From Diphasiastrum complanatum (Eukaryota; Streptophyta; Lycopodiopsida; Lycopodiales; Lycopodiaceae): a stretch of 64,000 nucleotides of DNA. Positions within the stretch are counted from its first letter, which is position 1. Each line of letters starts with the position of its first letter. The notes under the pieces were generated by a model, which saw nothing but the letters and a program-made list of their open reading frames with translations, searched no databases and was not told the origin of the DNA. Shown here in pieces: positions 50,501-61,323 of the stretch. The translations under genes and the position numbers were made by a program. The stretch spans positions 12,648,697-12,712,696 of the forward strand of contig CM055111.1 of NCBI GenBank assembly GCA_029204225.1, given 5' to 3'.

Positions 50501-53500
50501 TAACACGAACCCAATTGAGTAGTTGAACACCAACAATTAGGACATGCAAACCACCAAACCCAACCACAGAGCGAATCCACTCTCAGCCTTGAGCTACAAG
50601 CTATTACATACACATCCTAGATTCTCTCCTTAGCCATGGCATCTCAAACAACCATAGCCCAATTCACTCACGGAATTACCTCACCTAAGTTTTGAAGGAT
50701 CCATAGGCTCATCCCGTACAAGAGTGCCTATGGGATTAACAATTCCCGGCATGTCCATTCTAGTGGTTCTATGGCTTCTACCAAGTGCTAAACTTAGAGT
50801 CATAGCCTTATAGCTGAAGGTAGTCCTTAACAATACACTGAACACCAACTAACTTATGCGAGCCTTAGGTTACTTACACCTAATTAACCCTAGCATAACC
50901 CTAGTCAATTAAGGACGTAACACTGAGGTTTGCATGCAGAGTCCTTGCATAAGATAAAACTTACAAGCAAAAGCATCAGATTGAAATGGACGGAGGGAGG
51001 CGAGAGTAAGAAGGGAAGTGAGTTTTTCGATCATTGACACAAGAAAGGAAAAGAGAGAACCAAAAAAAGTCATCCTAATGTCTTGAAACTTGCATAGTTG
51101 CATGCCTCGTTCCAGGTTTTTGCCCCGGAACGCCAATTTTTTAATTTTTTTCTTTATATGAGTGTCAAAAAGCAGCTCTTGGGATGGGGAGGTTGATAGT
51201 AATTTTTGTGAAAACATTTATTTACTGCAGGAGCCTACAGATCCCTGATAATATGTAGGTATTGCTAATTCACGAATTGATTCACTAATTTAGCGTTTCG
51301 GGTCTGTGCTCATCCAATGACTCTGTTATGTGGAGGCCTTTTGGCAAAATGTCAGAGTTGTGGGTATCTAGACCCAAAACGCTCTATGCATCATATCTAT
51401 TGTTGATGCACTAATCAGGATCATTTGGATCAGCTTGGCTTTGAGAATAGGATATGTAGATCGGATATCAGGAGCATCAGTCAAGCAATGTGATCCATAC
51501 ATGCACACATTGATATGTGTATGCTCAAACTTTAAAGTCTAGGACTCCCACAGTACTTTTGAGCTAATTGATGTACCATAGAAGGATTCAAACTGAAACC
51601 CGAGGGCATTCATGACATCTGGAAATTTGGTATAATTTCACTACCTCCATTTAAGAAAATTGTTAGACATTTTTCCATGTCTACAGATCACATTTTCCTA
51701 AACCCTAAACCTGTAAAACATATCGGGTTTTTGCAAAAAAACTTTAAAACTTTAAAAAATTTCGATCTAAAGGCATAATAACAGCCTAATAATATAGATA
51801 ATAGCCTAGTAATAATAACAGCATAATAATATTATATAGCTATATTGAAAAAACAAAAACAAAAGTTACATGCGTTCCAATAGCAACAGTGCAAGTTGAA
51901 AGTACCACAATGGGTACATAGGGTTGGCCTAGTACGTAACAGGTGTGTATGTCATCATCCTTAAGTGCAATGCATCTCCTAAAATCAAATAAAAATTAGA
52001 CACTTCTATGTTGATAAGAATAGTTCAAATTAAAATATTTAACAAATTATCCAACTAATAGGTGAGACTCAAAAATAAGATTGACTAGAATCCTATAGCC
52101 TATAGCTATCATGTATCTATCTATGCCAAAGATCTAAAGAATGTATTGACCGATCCATGTCACAGATGGAGCTATGGTGCATAGATGTGAGCATGGGTTG
52201 AACAGGCTCCTCGATCTGAGTGACTCGACATATCTCTCCTTTGAGAAAAAACATCCCTCCTAGCATTATGCCTACATATCTATAGTTCTCATGTGCAATC
52301 AGCAAGCACAATCTAGATAGTCCCAAAATAGAAGATGATATCACCTTATGATCTCATGATATGTAGAACAGAGGAAGACAAAATGCTCCTCTAACTCAAC
52401 CCCTCCTAGTACATAACTAGCATATCAGGTCTCCCCCGACGATCCTCTACCTATCTCCACCTAGCGCTGATGTCACGAAACTCTAAATTGTCCCCAAGTT
52501 CATCCGAAAGAGAGAAATGCTTTGACTATATAAAAACAAAAACAAATAATGTACATCTTAAAAATGCAACGTGTGGTTGTATGCAATGTGCCAACAAAAT
52601 AAAGACAACCAGAGCCTTAGCATACGATCAAACAATATTGCAAGCTTTACCTCTTGACACTATTGCAAAGTTATGGATGAAAAGGTAGCAAGACTACATA
52701 TCAACTAACTAGTTAGCTCATAACAAAAAGAGAAAATTTTTAGTGAAAAAAGCTCATACAAGTTTAAAAAGAGTTTAAGAGCTTCAAAACAAAAATAAAG
52801 AATTACAAGTCTCAAAAATCATCATACTTGAAATTATCTCTTTATGAGATTGAAATACATCCAAAATCCACAAATTCAAATTGAGAAGACAATACTGTTA
52901 GTGGTTAATGTCTAGGACCTTAGTTACATTAAACTGCATTCTAGGACCCAAACCTGGTCAAATGAACAAACTCTTTATAATTGAAAACCCTAGCATTAAT
53001 ACCAAGGCACATCATATTTCTGCATATAGAACAAAGCAAGTAAATTCTAGCAAATAAAGTGATGAAGATTTCTTAGACTCCGAAACACTGCATGGGTTGT
53101 TTAATGTCCCTACCTATATTAAATCGGCCCATCTCACCCCCTACTAGTTTGCTTAACTCTTTCATGTCTCCTTCACTTACTATGGCTTTTTGTGATTCCA
53201 AGAACTACACAACTTATTTTCTGGCTCAAAAGGACCTATAGTGGCAATGTTTGTATGTACTCGCTATGTTTCACCTTGTCAAATTCAAATAAAAGCTGTG
53301 TGACTAGATCTTTCAATTGAATCTAGTGTGTCCATACAAATCTATCTAGATGTTAGTAGGGAGTACCTATATCTAAGTTAAGATAGGATTTACATCCTGA
53401 ATATAAGCAAAACATCAAACAATAGGTATTGAAATCCATCTTAAGCTCTAATATGCTTGATATTTGTTAGTAAAGATTGGAGATCATGATTCATATTTTA

Positions 53501-54469
53501 CTACGATTTGTACTTCAAATTATACAACCTAAGACACTATATGCAAATATCATGTGTGTATATAGATGTTATCTAGACGTAGATACTTAGATATAACATA
53601 CAACCCCACATATACAATATACTTCTATGTAAATACAATTATGTATGTGATAGACTAAAATATTATTCTTTGTACTTCAATATTATACACCCTAAGACAC
53701 TATATGCGAATGTCATGTGTATATAGATATTATCTAGACATAGATACTTAGATATAACATACAAACCCACAATATAATATACTTATATGTAAATTCAATT
53801 ATGTATGTGATAGACTAAAATATACTAGAATAATATTTTTCACTAGATGTCCAGACCCTACAGCAAGAGTTCAAGCCAAGCATATAGTTACTAGAACACG
53901 TCGATGTCAACTATTACATATCAAACATTGCCATTTTCACTCCCTCATCAAATCTAGCCAAAAAAGTTGAAAACAAAAGAGTGTTCCAAAACATTGTGTA
54001 ACTATGCTTGGAACAAAGAATACATGCAACTAAAATAGTCAAAATCCATATCACCAATAATGTAGAAGGAAACTTGAAGTTGCGTTTATGATCAAACTAC
54101 GCGGAAATTTTGACATTAATTTTGAAGCATAATTGAACACTTGATTTAAATTATTTGCATGATATACCTGAGTCTATACAAGCAAATAATAAATTAACAA
54201 AAGGAACATTAACACCAATGCCTTGGTTTAACATACTTTGATTTATAGAAAAAAAGGAGAACATGCATAGCAAATACAATAGAAATGGAGCCTAGAACAT
54301 TTGAATATTGAAGAACAATCCTTAACTAACAATGCAAGGAAAAATCATTTCACTCAAAAACACTAAGTTAATAAAAGCTAAATTGGAGCTCACCAATGTC
54401 TAACAATAATCTAGGTGCTCCATCTTGAGGCAATGCAAGAAGTTCCAAAGCCCTCTCTGTTAGCTTTGC
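37468..54469 (-). CDS. BUD23: 18S rRNA (guanine-N7)-methyltransferase BUD23/RID2, first exon not found
   Basis: Exons found, in order: 54469-54394, 49457-49374, 49241-49186, 48593-48537, 39349-39300, 38552-38400, 37964-37832 and 37635-37468 (stop at 37468-37470). All junctions keep frame with GT-AG introns. They encode 258 aa. The SAM-binding motif is [11 protein letters not shown], followed by [82 protein letters not shown], and a basic tail with [10 protein letters not shown] and [12 protein letters not shown]. Known orthologues, with a TRM112 partner, methylate one 18S rRNA guanine in small-subunit maturation; Arabidopsis RID2 is the plant example. The missing N-terminus (about 36 residues before [11 protein letters not shown]) should lie right of 54469. 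No frame damage was seen, so the gene is probably functional despite a 9.2-kb intron filled with elements. Confidence 0.95.
40120..42948 (-). mobile_element. gypsy-B: Ty3/gypsy element with two LTRs, pol mostly deleted
   Basis: LTRs at 40120-40612 and 42457-42948 are nearly identical by eye. The right one has ends TGTAGACC and GGCATGACA; the left one is altered in its first bases. A polypurine tract (minus AAGGGGGGAAGAA) abuts the left LTR. CAAGA flanks both sides (40115-40119 and 42949-42953), a probable 5-bp target duplication. The interior is only 1.84 kb. Confidence 0.82.
40640..41230 (-). pseudogene. gypsy-B integrase C-terminal remnant
   Basis: The minus strand reads [20 protein letters not shown] in 41023-41226, then [20 protein letters not shown] and LKKSLREG near 40850-40920. 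After a frame change, [20 protein letters not shown] appears near 40720-40790. The HPVFHVS motif and the tail resemble the integrase C-terminus of chromovirus-like Ty3/gypsy elements. Protease, RT and the integrase core are missing. Confidence 0.75.
44395..45300 (+). pseudogene. gypsy-C RNase H and integrase zinc-binding fragment
   Basis: 44473-44769 encodes a Ty3/gypsy RNase [41 protein letters not shown] and [11 protein letters not shown]. After stops and frame changes, an integrase H2C2 zinc region is recognisable at about 45095-45270 ([36 protein letters not shown]). Integrase core sequence is absent. Confidence 0.82.
45980..46351 (-). pseudogene. LINE-A ORF2 C-terminal domain
   Basis: The frame reads [20 protein letters not shown], then [16 protein letters not shown] and [13 protein letters not shown]. 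This is the Cys/His module found at the end of many plant LINE ORF2 proteins. The tail is Asp- and Arg-rich. Confidence 0.8.
46352..47269. repeat. Exact 459-bp tandem duplication within LINE-A
   Basis: 46352-46810 and 46811-47269 are identical at every position I compared. The junctions share AAC (CCAACTG, CTAACTG, CTAACAT), a small microhomology. Both copies carry the same LINE segment. Confidence 0.95.
47252..47546 (-). pseudogene. LINE-A RT C-terminal fragment
   Basis: Open frame with [34 protein letters not shown] and [20 protein letters not shown], matching the thumb end of plant LINE RT. The RT palm with its YADD motif is lost to 5' truncation. Confidence 0.82.
49458..52109. other. BUD23 intron, no other gene seen
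   Basis: AT-rich intron sequence with only short chance frames. It contains the telomere-like motif CCTAAACCCTAAACCT at 51697-51712. Confidence 0.6.
52110..52480 (-). pseudogene. LINE-D: small LINE C-terminal fragment in a BUD23 intron
   Basis: The minus strand shows, across frame changes, [18 protein letters not shown] and YHLLFWDY, parallel to the LINE-A region [17 protein letters not shown]. The DNA on the plus strand also matches (AAATGCTCCTC, CTCACTCCACC-like). No 3' tail was seen. Confidence 0.65.
53507..53830. repeat. Two-copy tandem repeat, 162-bp unit, AT-rich
   Basis: Copies start at 53507 and 53669. Both contain TTTGTACTTCAA, CTAAGACACTATATGC, GATACTTAGATATAACATAC and TATGTATGTGATAGACTAAA in order. 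It is located in the BUD23 intron. Confidence 0.85.
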
Positions 54470-54994
54470 CTACAACAACAACAAAGTCACAAATGATACA
54501 AGCCAAAATTTAGGCAAGACACATCAAGTATTTAAGTGCTGAATCTACATTCTTGTGTTGAATCTGCAGAAAAAGTCATGACCATCTAAAATTTAAAAGA
54601 ATGTGATAATGAGGTACCAATGTTTTATGGTACCTTTCGAATCGCCTTTTCGAACCAAGAAAGAATCGGCTTCTCCAGGTTCGAACCGGCGAATCGGTTC
54701 TAGAGAATTTCCCCCCCCCCCTCCTTTAGTTTCTACCCTTCAATTATGTCGTGTTAATGGGTAACATGTACATTATAATTCATGATTAATCGATAGTGAA
54801 ATTTGAATCCTGACGTGCAACTCCTGAGTCTTGTTACCTAACAATACCTGTCACCTGTGATTTAGGTTCTTGATCCATCTGTTGCCCGCAGTTTTAGCTA
54901 TGATCTATCTGAAATCATTTGTGACATTAGAAAGAAACTACCAACTTCCATACATGAGTAGAAAGATTGATCATTGTTACTCGTCACTCAAAAC

Positions 54995-55733
54995 CATAGA
55001 TGCACCGCGATTCTAAATCGCGATTCAGAAACGCGTTTTGGGATTTTCCCAAAGTCGCGCAAAATCATTTTTTTTTTGAAATTTTTTTAGGCAATATGGG
55101 TATCAGATGAAAGCTCTGATTGCATTATGACTGTGTAGTTTGCCAACTGTTTCGGGTGCGAAACACCAAAAAAGTGTGTTTTCACTCAGGGAGTTGGAAG
55201 GCCAAATCATGAAGAGGCCTTACCGTCGGGGCCGGGGTCTACCAGCAGCCCCCAGACCCTGCCGTTGGGGGGCGTTGCCCCCCAAACCCCCCACCAGGGG
55301 GCTACCGCCCCCCGGACCCCCTGTTTCCCAGGGGACTACTGCCCCCCGAACCCACTAGGACTTCCTGCTATATAACACCATAGATAAAAATGCTACCGCG
55401 CCCCCCCCCCCCCCCCCCCCAATATTTATGCCCCCAACTGTATGCACATTGCACTCACATCTCCAATGAAACGATTGCAAAAGTGACCATCATCCATACA
55501 GTTGATAGCCCAAACTGTAGGATTAAAATTTACTGAAAACCAGAGCAAATGACAACCAGATAGCTACTGAAAATAAGATTTGTTTGTGCCTCATCTACTG
55601 CACTTCTGAGAGGCAAAACGCTGGTTTGACCATTGATCCCCTAAAAAAATTTCAGCCATAAGCTATTTTTCCAAAAAAAAAAAAACCAAAATTTGTGATC
55701 CAGGGTTCAGAATCGCGATTCGGTGCATCTATG
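54995..55733. mobile_element. Non-autonomous hAT-like DNA transposon
   Basis: The terminal inverted repeats are CATAGATGCACCG (54995) and CGGTGCATCTATG (ending 55733), extended by an inner inverted pair around AATCGCGATTC. The flanks are an exact 8-bp duplication, CTCAAAAC, at 54987-54994 and 55734-55741. An 8-bp duplication is the mark of the hAT superfamily. The 739-bp interior has no transposase. It has a GC-rich block at 55225-55350 with several GGGG-CTACCGCCCCCCG-like units, and a run of twenty C at 55401-55420. It lies just upstream of the first BUD23 exon found, so it is probably intronic. Confidence 0.88.
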
Positions 55734-56184
55734 CTCAAAACATTAATGTCACACCATACATAATACAATGTACCTAAGGAAGCGGATGGCGGACGCGGCT
55801 GTTTTTGAAAAAAAAAATTCTTCAAAAAAAAAAAAGTACAGGCACCTGCCCTCGCTGTCCCCCATCCCAAAAGCAAACTAGAAGCAATTTATGGCCCCTG
55901 TTTTTCCCCCGGAATTAATTATCAGAGGGTGTCTGGCACCCACCTGCCCCCTCCTGTTAAAAAATAGGAAAATGGTACCAAAAAAATTTGCAAAAAAATT
56001 TACAACAAACCTAACCACTGCCCATGCCTCTCATAACTGAGATATTACCAAACAACGATGACTAATGAGCAATTCATAAATTATTACGAACCTTCATTGG
56101 GAACTAAGCTCCAAAAACGCGGCAAAGAAAGATCTGAGAGTGGTATGGAGTGAAGATGATGGTTTGAATGGCAAACATATTACT

Positions 56185-56199
56185 GGTTTAGGGTTTAGG
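56185..56199. repeat. Telomere-like (TTTAGGG) motif
   Basis: GGTTTAGGGTTTAGG, about two units. Its reverse complement occurs at 51697-51712 and 60063-60078. Short AAACCCTAA telo-boxes are also known promoter elements of plant translation and ribosome-biogenesis genes. On the minus strand this one would lie upstream of the known BUD23 exons. Confidence 0.5.
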
Positions 56200-56353
56200 G
56201 TGCATCAGTGACTATCTCAAAGAAGTGAATGCTCACCAGAGGATTGGGGAGAGGTGAACGCTCACCAGAAGAGTGACAAGCTCTCAGGACCAGAAGTCTC
56301 TGGGGGAAATTAGGGCTCACCAGAAGAGTGGCAAGCTCTCAAGACAGGAAACC

Positions 56354-56550
56354 ACAAGACCGACACACTACTATGTCTTATATGATGAGATCGGTTTCCC
56401 CCAGGATGAACTTCAACAGCTTACTAATTACTTATGCAAAACTGTGTCATTCACTACAGAAAACCACAAGACCTACACACTACTGTGTCTAAGTTGATGA
56501 GATCGGCTTCTCCCCGGATGAACTTCAATAGCTTACTAATTACTTATGGC
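56354..56550. repeat. Direct repeat R, two copies, 104-bp period
   Basis: Copies at about 56354 and 56458 share ACCACAAGAC, ACACACTACT, GATGAGATCGG, GGATGAACTTCAA and AGCTTACTAATTACTTATG. A third copy is at 60070-60150. The first copy reads YYVLYDEIGFPQDELQQLTN in one frame; I do not recognise it. Confidence 0.75.
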
Positions 56551-56559
56551 ACTACTTCA

Positions 56560-56960
56560 ACACGCTACAATACGCCGTCGAAATTTTGCGTACCAACACG
56601 GGGGCTCCGAAACATCTCCCAATTTTCAAGTAAAGTGTCCCTAAAGCCATGTTTAACGTCGAACTTCGAACGGACGTTGCGGGCCGACCGTCGGTCGTTT
56701 CCTCGTCCTGTTTGTTCCCACAGGTTTATATCGAGGTTGTCCACTGGCCGAAACAGACGGCACCCGAAACAGATCCTGTTTGGAGAAACGGGGCCATCGG
56801 ACGGAGAGTTGCAAAACTCACTTGAACTAATTGCACTTCTCTCCAGTCAAAGGGCCATTTTGACCGAACGATACCCGAATCGAGCCAGGCTCGATCCCTT
56901 GGGTTCGTATTGGGATCACGAACTTGTGGACTGTGTTCGCGGACCATTGATGCATTCTAC
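56560..56960. other. CpG-rich island with hairpins, unassigned
   Basis: This segment is clearly richer in CG dinucleotides than its surroundings. It holds CGACCGTCGGTCG and the near-perfect palindrome ATCGAGCCAGGCTCGAT (56879-56895). It gives a 176-codon chance frame starting at 56434. No coding similarity was found. Confidence 0.45.
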
Positions 56961-57439
56961 ATAGTACCATGGCCTATGTGATGAGATAGATTTAGGGTTT
57001 GGGGTGGTACAACGTCACGTGGGCAACTAATCGAAGCATGTCCTGGTAGATGTCCGCCGACACAACGAACGGAAGCAAGAAGCAGAATTTCACAAGAGCC
57101 AACGAGAGATAATGGGGCGACTATCGGAGCTGCAGCTACGTGCCCTCACGGTCCTCGGACCTGCTCCCCCCTGCCCCAGCTGGCGAGGGCGAGGAAACGC
57201 AGCGGATTGGAATTAACTTCACCGCAGAACAACTGGCCATGGTCCGAGAAAGGGTCCCTCGTCGCCTTTCATTCTCTTGGTGTACCGATATAATGCATCC
57301 AATACACATTAATGTACAATCCTGTATCATAGCCAAGCTTTATGGGACCATCTCACAGACAACATTGAACAATGAATTTTAATCTAGTCGGCTACATGCT
57401 TTGGGACATGGTAGCTTTAAGGCACATCCGACACATATT

Positions 57440-59425
57440 CATTCTCAAGTCACTTATTGAATAGGCAAAATTCAAAAGAGAGATTATTGTTGCTTCATGG
57501 ACTTTCGGGGAGAGGATGACCAAGTACCACGTCACATGCTAGTTCAAAGATTGAGGAATCTTGGCTTCTCCACTAACACGATGCTAGTTGTCATGGCATT
57601 AAATGAGAAAGTGATGGAATGCTTTAGGTCAAATAAAGGCTTGTATTAGTCAGTTGACAGGAACATTTGAATAAAGCACAATTGCTCGAAATTTCCCACA
57701 TTATTTGGCCTCTATATTGGTGAGCTTGTGAGCATTATCGAGTAAGATGGTAGACAAGGGTGTAGACCTTGTGACATTTTGCTATCAATCCTATTATATG
57801 TTGATGATGTCCTTCTGGTCTCTGCGGCCATGAAGGACTTGCAGTAGCATCTAGACACTATGCAGTCCTTCTAAATTGCATGGGAGTTGGAGGTCAATAT
57901 GAGGAACACCAAGATTATGGTCTTCAACACATGTAGATCTTACACACAGTAATATGAGTTCACACTAAATGGTTAGTCATTGGAGATTGTTTCTTCCTAT
58001 ACATACCCAAGGGTTTTATTTACAAGATCTACCTTTGGCACGATACATGCAACCACTTGACTTCAACAGGTCAATTTCGCCTGATCAACTAGGAGTGATT
58101 TTGTCAAACACCATATACGGGATGCTCAAAGTAAGTGTCATCTTTTTTACACTCTGGTCACCCCCATAGCTATGTATGCATCAAAGATAAGGTGTACACT
58201 ATACAAGGCTTACATCAGCTGCCAGCAAAGTGGGCTTAGCCTTACGTGACTTCATTATGTTCTCACATATGATATGGCCAAGCCACTTGTTCCAAATCAA
58301 ATTATCCTAGCTAAGTTTGCCATGCTCCATTGAGATATCCATGGCTAGCACTCACATCTCCTCAAAGAATTTATGAGCAAGGGCACTACTCATTATGGTA
58401 CTATCAAGCACCTCACCGATTGTTTGGCATTTTCATATTTCAACTTCCCAAGGGGATCTGTGCACATAATTTGGGGATTTATTTATGGAGTGTCTGGTAT
58501 GGTTCATTGGGAGAGCTAGGGGTCAAGCTAGACTTTTGCAAAACCTACTTCTTGGAGATGGATAAAGCAACTAACCTATTCATGCCTCGATAATTGTACG
58601 CAAGGCTATCACAACCTCATATTTACTTGAAATAGATCAGAGTCTCTTTGCACCAGTTTCATGTGGAGACACGCCGTTTCCATAAAATTCGTAAGGTAGA
58701 TAGGATCCACCAATTGGGTACCATGGGTGAGGTGGAGACGAAGGATCACTACATCTTTCGAAGCAATATGATATGAGATCAAAGGGGGATCAATCACATT
58801 CCTCTCATTGATATCATATAAGGATCCATGTTGTGTAACTTTGATGATACAGGAGATGTCTTAAATGCGAAAAGATTTATGTCATGGTACCCACTCCAAT
58901 ATGTGGGATTCTCAACTTCTTACCACTACCTCCTTTTTCTCCAAAGGTCATCCATGGGCAGATATAGAGTCAAGATCAGGGGAAAAGGCCATCACTCCTT
59001 TTAGACACCGAGACGAGAGACGATGTTGTCAACAGAGCCCACGGCCTCCTCATGCATCCTAGGTGATGGCGCACAAACACATACTCGCAAATGTCTTCCA
59101 ACATAGGTGATATCATCATCATCTACCACCATCACGACTTTTTCATATATGTCTCTAGATATTACTTAATGAATACCTTGCAGATAGTTACTTTCTATAT
59201 AAAATTGTTTCAAAGAATCTCTCATATATCAATTGCTTAGTGGTTTCTTGTTAGTTGATTATGATAATTTCTCATTCGATTATGTCAAAAAAAATATATA
59301 GTTTTTACAATTTTTTATCGGAGATGTTTTTTACACTCCCTTGGTTAGAATTATACTTGAGATGTAATTGTGGTGCTATGTACCTTTTACTGACTCAAAG
59401 ACATTAAGCTAGCCTTCTCTCTCTA
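57440..59425 (+). mobile_element. LINE-B: decayed non-LTR retrotransposon
   Basis: RT sequence in several frames: CFMDFRGEDDQVPRHMLVQR, TLFGLYIGELVSII, the active-site region LLYVDDVLLVSAAMKDLQ near 57793-57845, and NTKIMVFNTC. The C-terminal module remnant HQFHVETRRFHKIRKVDRI is at 58650-58715. The 3' end is AAAGACATTAAGCTAGCC plus a short CT run at 59414-59425. Stops and frame changes are numerous. Confidence 0.78.
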
Positions 59426-60149
59426 GTGGATTAGCAACTAGAGCTCCCTTTCTAGAAATCAACTGCTACTCTCCACAAAAATTGCTTACTCTAGGGCAAT
59501 GGATCTCTTTCTAGGCAATGAATTTTCTTTCTATAGCTGGTTGGTAGTGAGTTCCATCGGAGCCAATAGAATGTGAATCCTACCAACTTAGATCTAGCTG
59601 GAGATGGAAGGTGCTATGGAACCACCAAGTAATTGAAGATCCCAAAAGGTAACAAATCATGCACATCCAAGTTCAACAAACTTCAACTCTAATTTGCAAC
59701 AATTGGGAAAAGAATGGAAAGGTTTGACAAAGAATTCATATCATTGTTTGCTGTCACTTAGGTCAATTGTCGTAGCACTTGCAAAAATAATGAAGATATC
59801 AAAGCTGAAGATCAGGTTTGAGGGTTTCTCCCAATTCCCAATGCATCCAGTTTTAGATTGGACGCATTTGAACATACATCTAAACTGGAGAAGATGGAAG
59901 AGTTGGAGTTCAAAGGGTGGATCTCCAACTTATAAAAAGAACACAAGATACAAATGGACAACAAAGTGATCCAATGCCATTATATGCAGCTTCAAAGTTA
60001 CCACATAGGACCACATAATTTTCTTGTATAACCAGTGATGTTTACTATCCTACCTCTCTAAGCCTAAACCCTAAACCTACACACTACTATGTCTTATAGG
60101 ATGAGATTGGTTTCTCCCCGGATGAACTTCAACAGCTTACGAATTACGG
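59426..60149. other. No gene recognised; contains telomere-like motif and repeat R copy 3
   Basis: The only recognisable elements are CCTAAACCCTAAACCT at 60063-60078 and the third copy of repeat R at 60070-60150, which abuts the LINE-C 5' end. Confidence 0.5.
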
Positions 60150-60546
60150 GCTAAGTCCTCTACACCACATCATATTATATTGGCAGAGTTTGTCGTCCCC
60201 CCTATTCAGCTAGAGACATTGTTCCATATTGTCACATTCATACAGCGCCTGGAGGATCTTCAAGGTAGAGACACACTATGCTGCAACGGCTTTGGCATTA
60301 TCCCAGCACCTACATTCGGTGGGACACTCCTTTTCGTGGTATTCCCAGGCTTGTCGTCTCCTCTCCACATGGAGTATTCACATTACGGATCTACCGGCGG
60401 GTACGCATCAGTATATTCGAGGACACTTGTATAGAGCATATCTTTAGAGCACTTGGCAGGTTCCATCCGGGGTAAAGGACAGAGTTTTATCAGGCACATT
60501 TCTATCTCGGGATCATGCTGGGTATCCTACTGTTCCCGGATATCTA

Positions 60547-61155
60547 GTGGATAGTATCTCACACAGACTGCGGATAGTGATGGGTCAGTTTCAAGTTTCC
60601 TCTCACCAGCTAGCCATTGAGACTGGCAGATACAGTGGCATCTCGAGAGATGCTCGGATTTGTAGTATGTGTGAAACACATGACGTAGAGGATGAGTTTC
60701 ATTTTCTCTTCAGTTGCCCAGCCTACTATGAGATCCGAGGGAGATACTACAGCTTGTTTCAAGATCATCCACTCACACTCTCTACCTTGATATCGTATGA
60801 GGACCCCAGATGTATTGCGCTGATGATCCGAGAGATGGCGGACCTGCGTATGGCGAGACTAGACGCTGACACCTCCCCCTTAATACAGCTGAGCATACAG
60901 GAGTGTTTATCACGTCGGAGGCAGAGGCAGGAGAAATCTGATTCTGATGGGGAGGCTAAGATCCCGGACACCTCCACGCATAGACGGCAGAGACAGTGTC
61001 AGCGACTAGAGGGACAGCCAGCCCACAGGCCACGGTCTACAGCTTCACGGCAGCAAAGACGCCACCAACCATCCACTCGGAGACGAAGGGACATAGTTCG
61101 TTTGTCTCAACATACTTTACATCACTATATCATAGGCGGAGAGACTTTTATATGA
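60547..61155 (+). CDS. LINE-C ORF2 C-terminal part
   Basis: A 202-codon open frame. It carries the Cys/His module [20 protein letters not shown], then CSMCETHDVEDEFHFLFSCP and AYYEIRGRYYSLF, followed by LTLSTLISYEDPRCIALMIR and a long Arg/Gln-rich basic tail. The spacing fits a CCHC-like finger at the end of LINE ORF2, thought to bind nucleic acid. The RT and endonuclease parts are missing through truncation. The first Met is only the first ATG in the frame, not a true start. Earlier frames at 60180-60475 carry the preceding part out of frame (AEFVVPPIQLETLFHIVTFI). Confidence 0.78.
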   Translation: MDSISHRLRIVMGQFQVSSHQLAIETGRYSGISRDARICSMCETHDVEDEFHFLFSCPAYYEIRGRYYSLFQDHPLTLSTLISYEDPRCIALMIREMADLRMARLDADTSPLIQLSIQECLSRRRQRQEKSDSDGEAKIPDTSTHRRQRQCQRLEGQPAHRPRSTASRQQRRHQPSTRRRRDIVRLSQHTLHHYIIGGETFI

Positions 61156-61319
61156 TGATAAGGCTCTCCTTGTCTATCATCATTATTTCCTGTTTACCTG
61201 TAGTCTTGTTCTTTGTTCTTTTAGGTGGTAGAGCTTTCATGCTCCCACCGTGCATACTTGACATGTACCTTCTTTTCAGTCCTATATACCTTAGGGTATT
61301 TCATGGACATTAATAAAGA

Positions 61320-61323
<4 letters not shown>

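Noticed and set aside
56185..56199. Chromosome-end telomere
   Set aside because: Only about two TTTAGGG units occur, inside a gene-bearing region, and other copies are in both orientations.
56434..56964. 176-codon plus-strand frame
   Set aside because: It spans repeat R and a CpG-rich segment with hairpins; CG-rich DNA lacks stop codons by chance, and no domain is visible.
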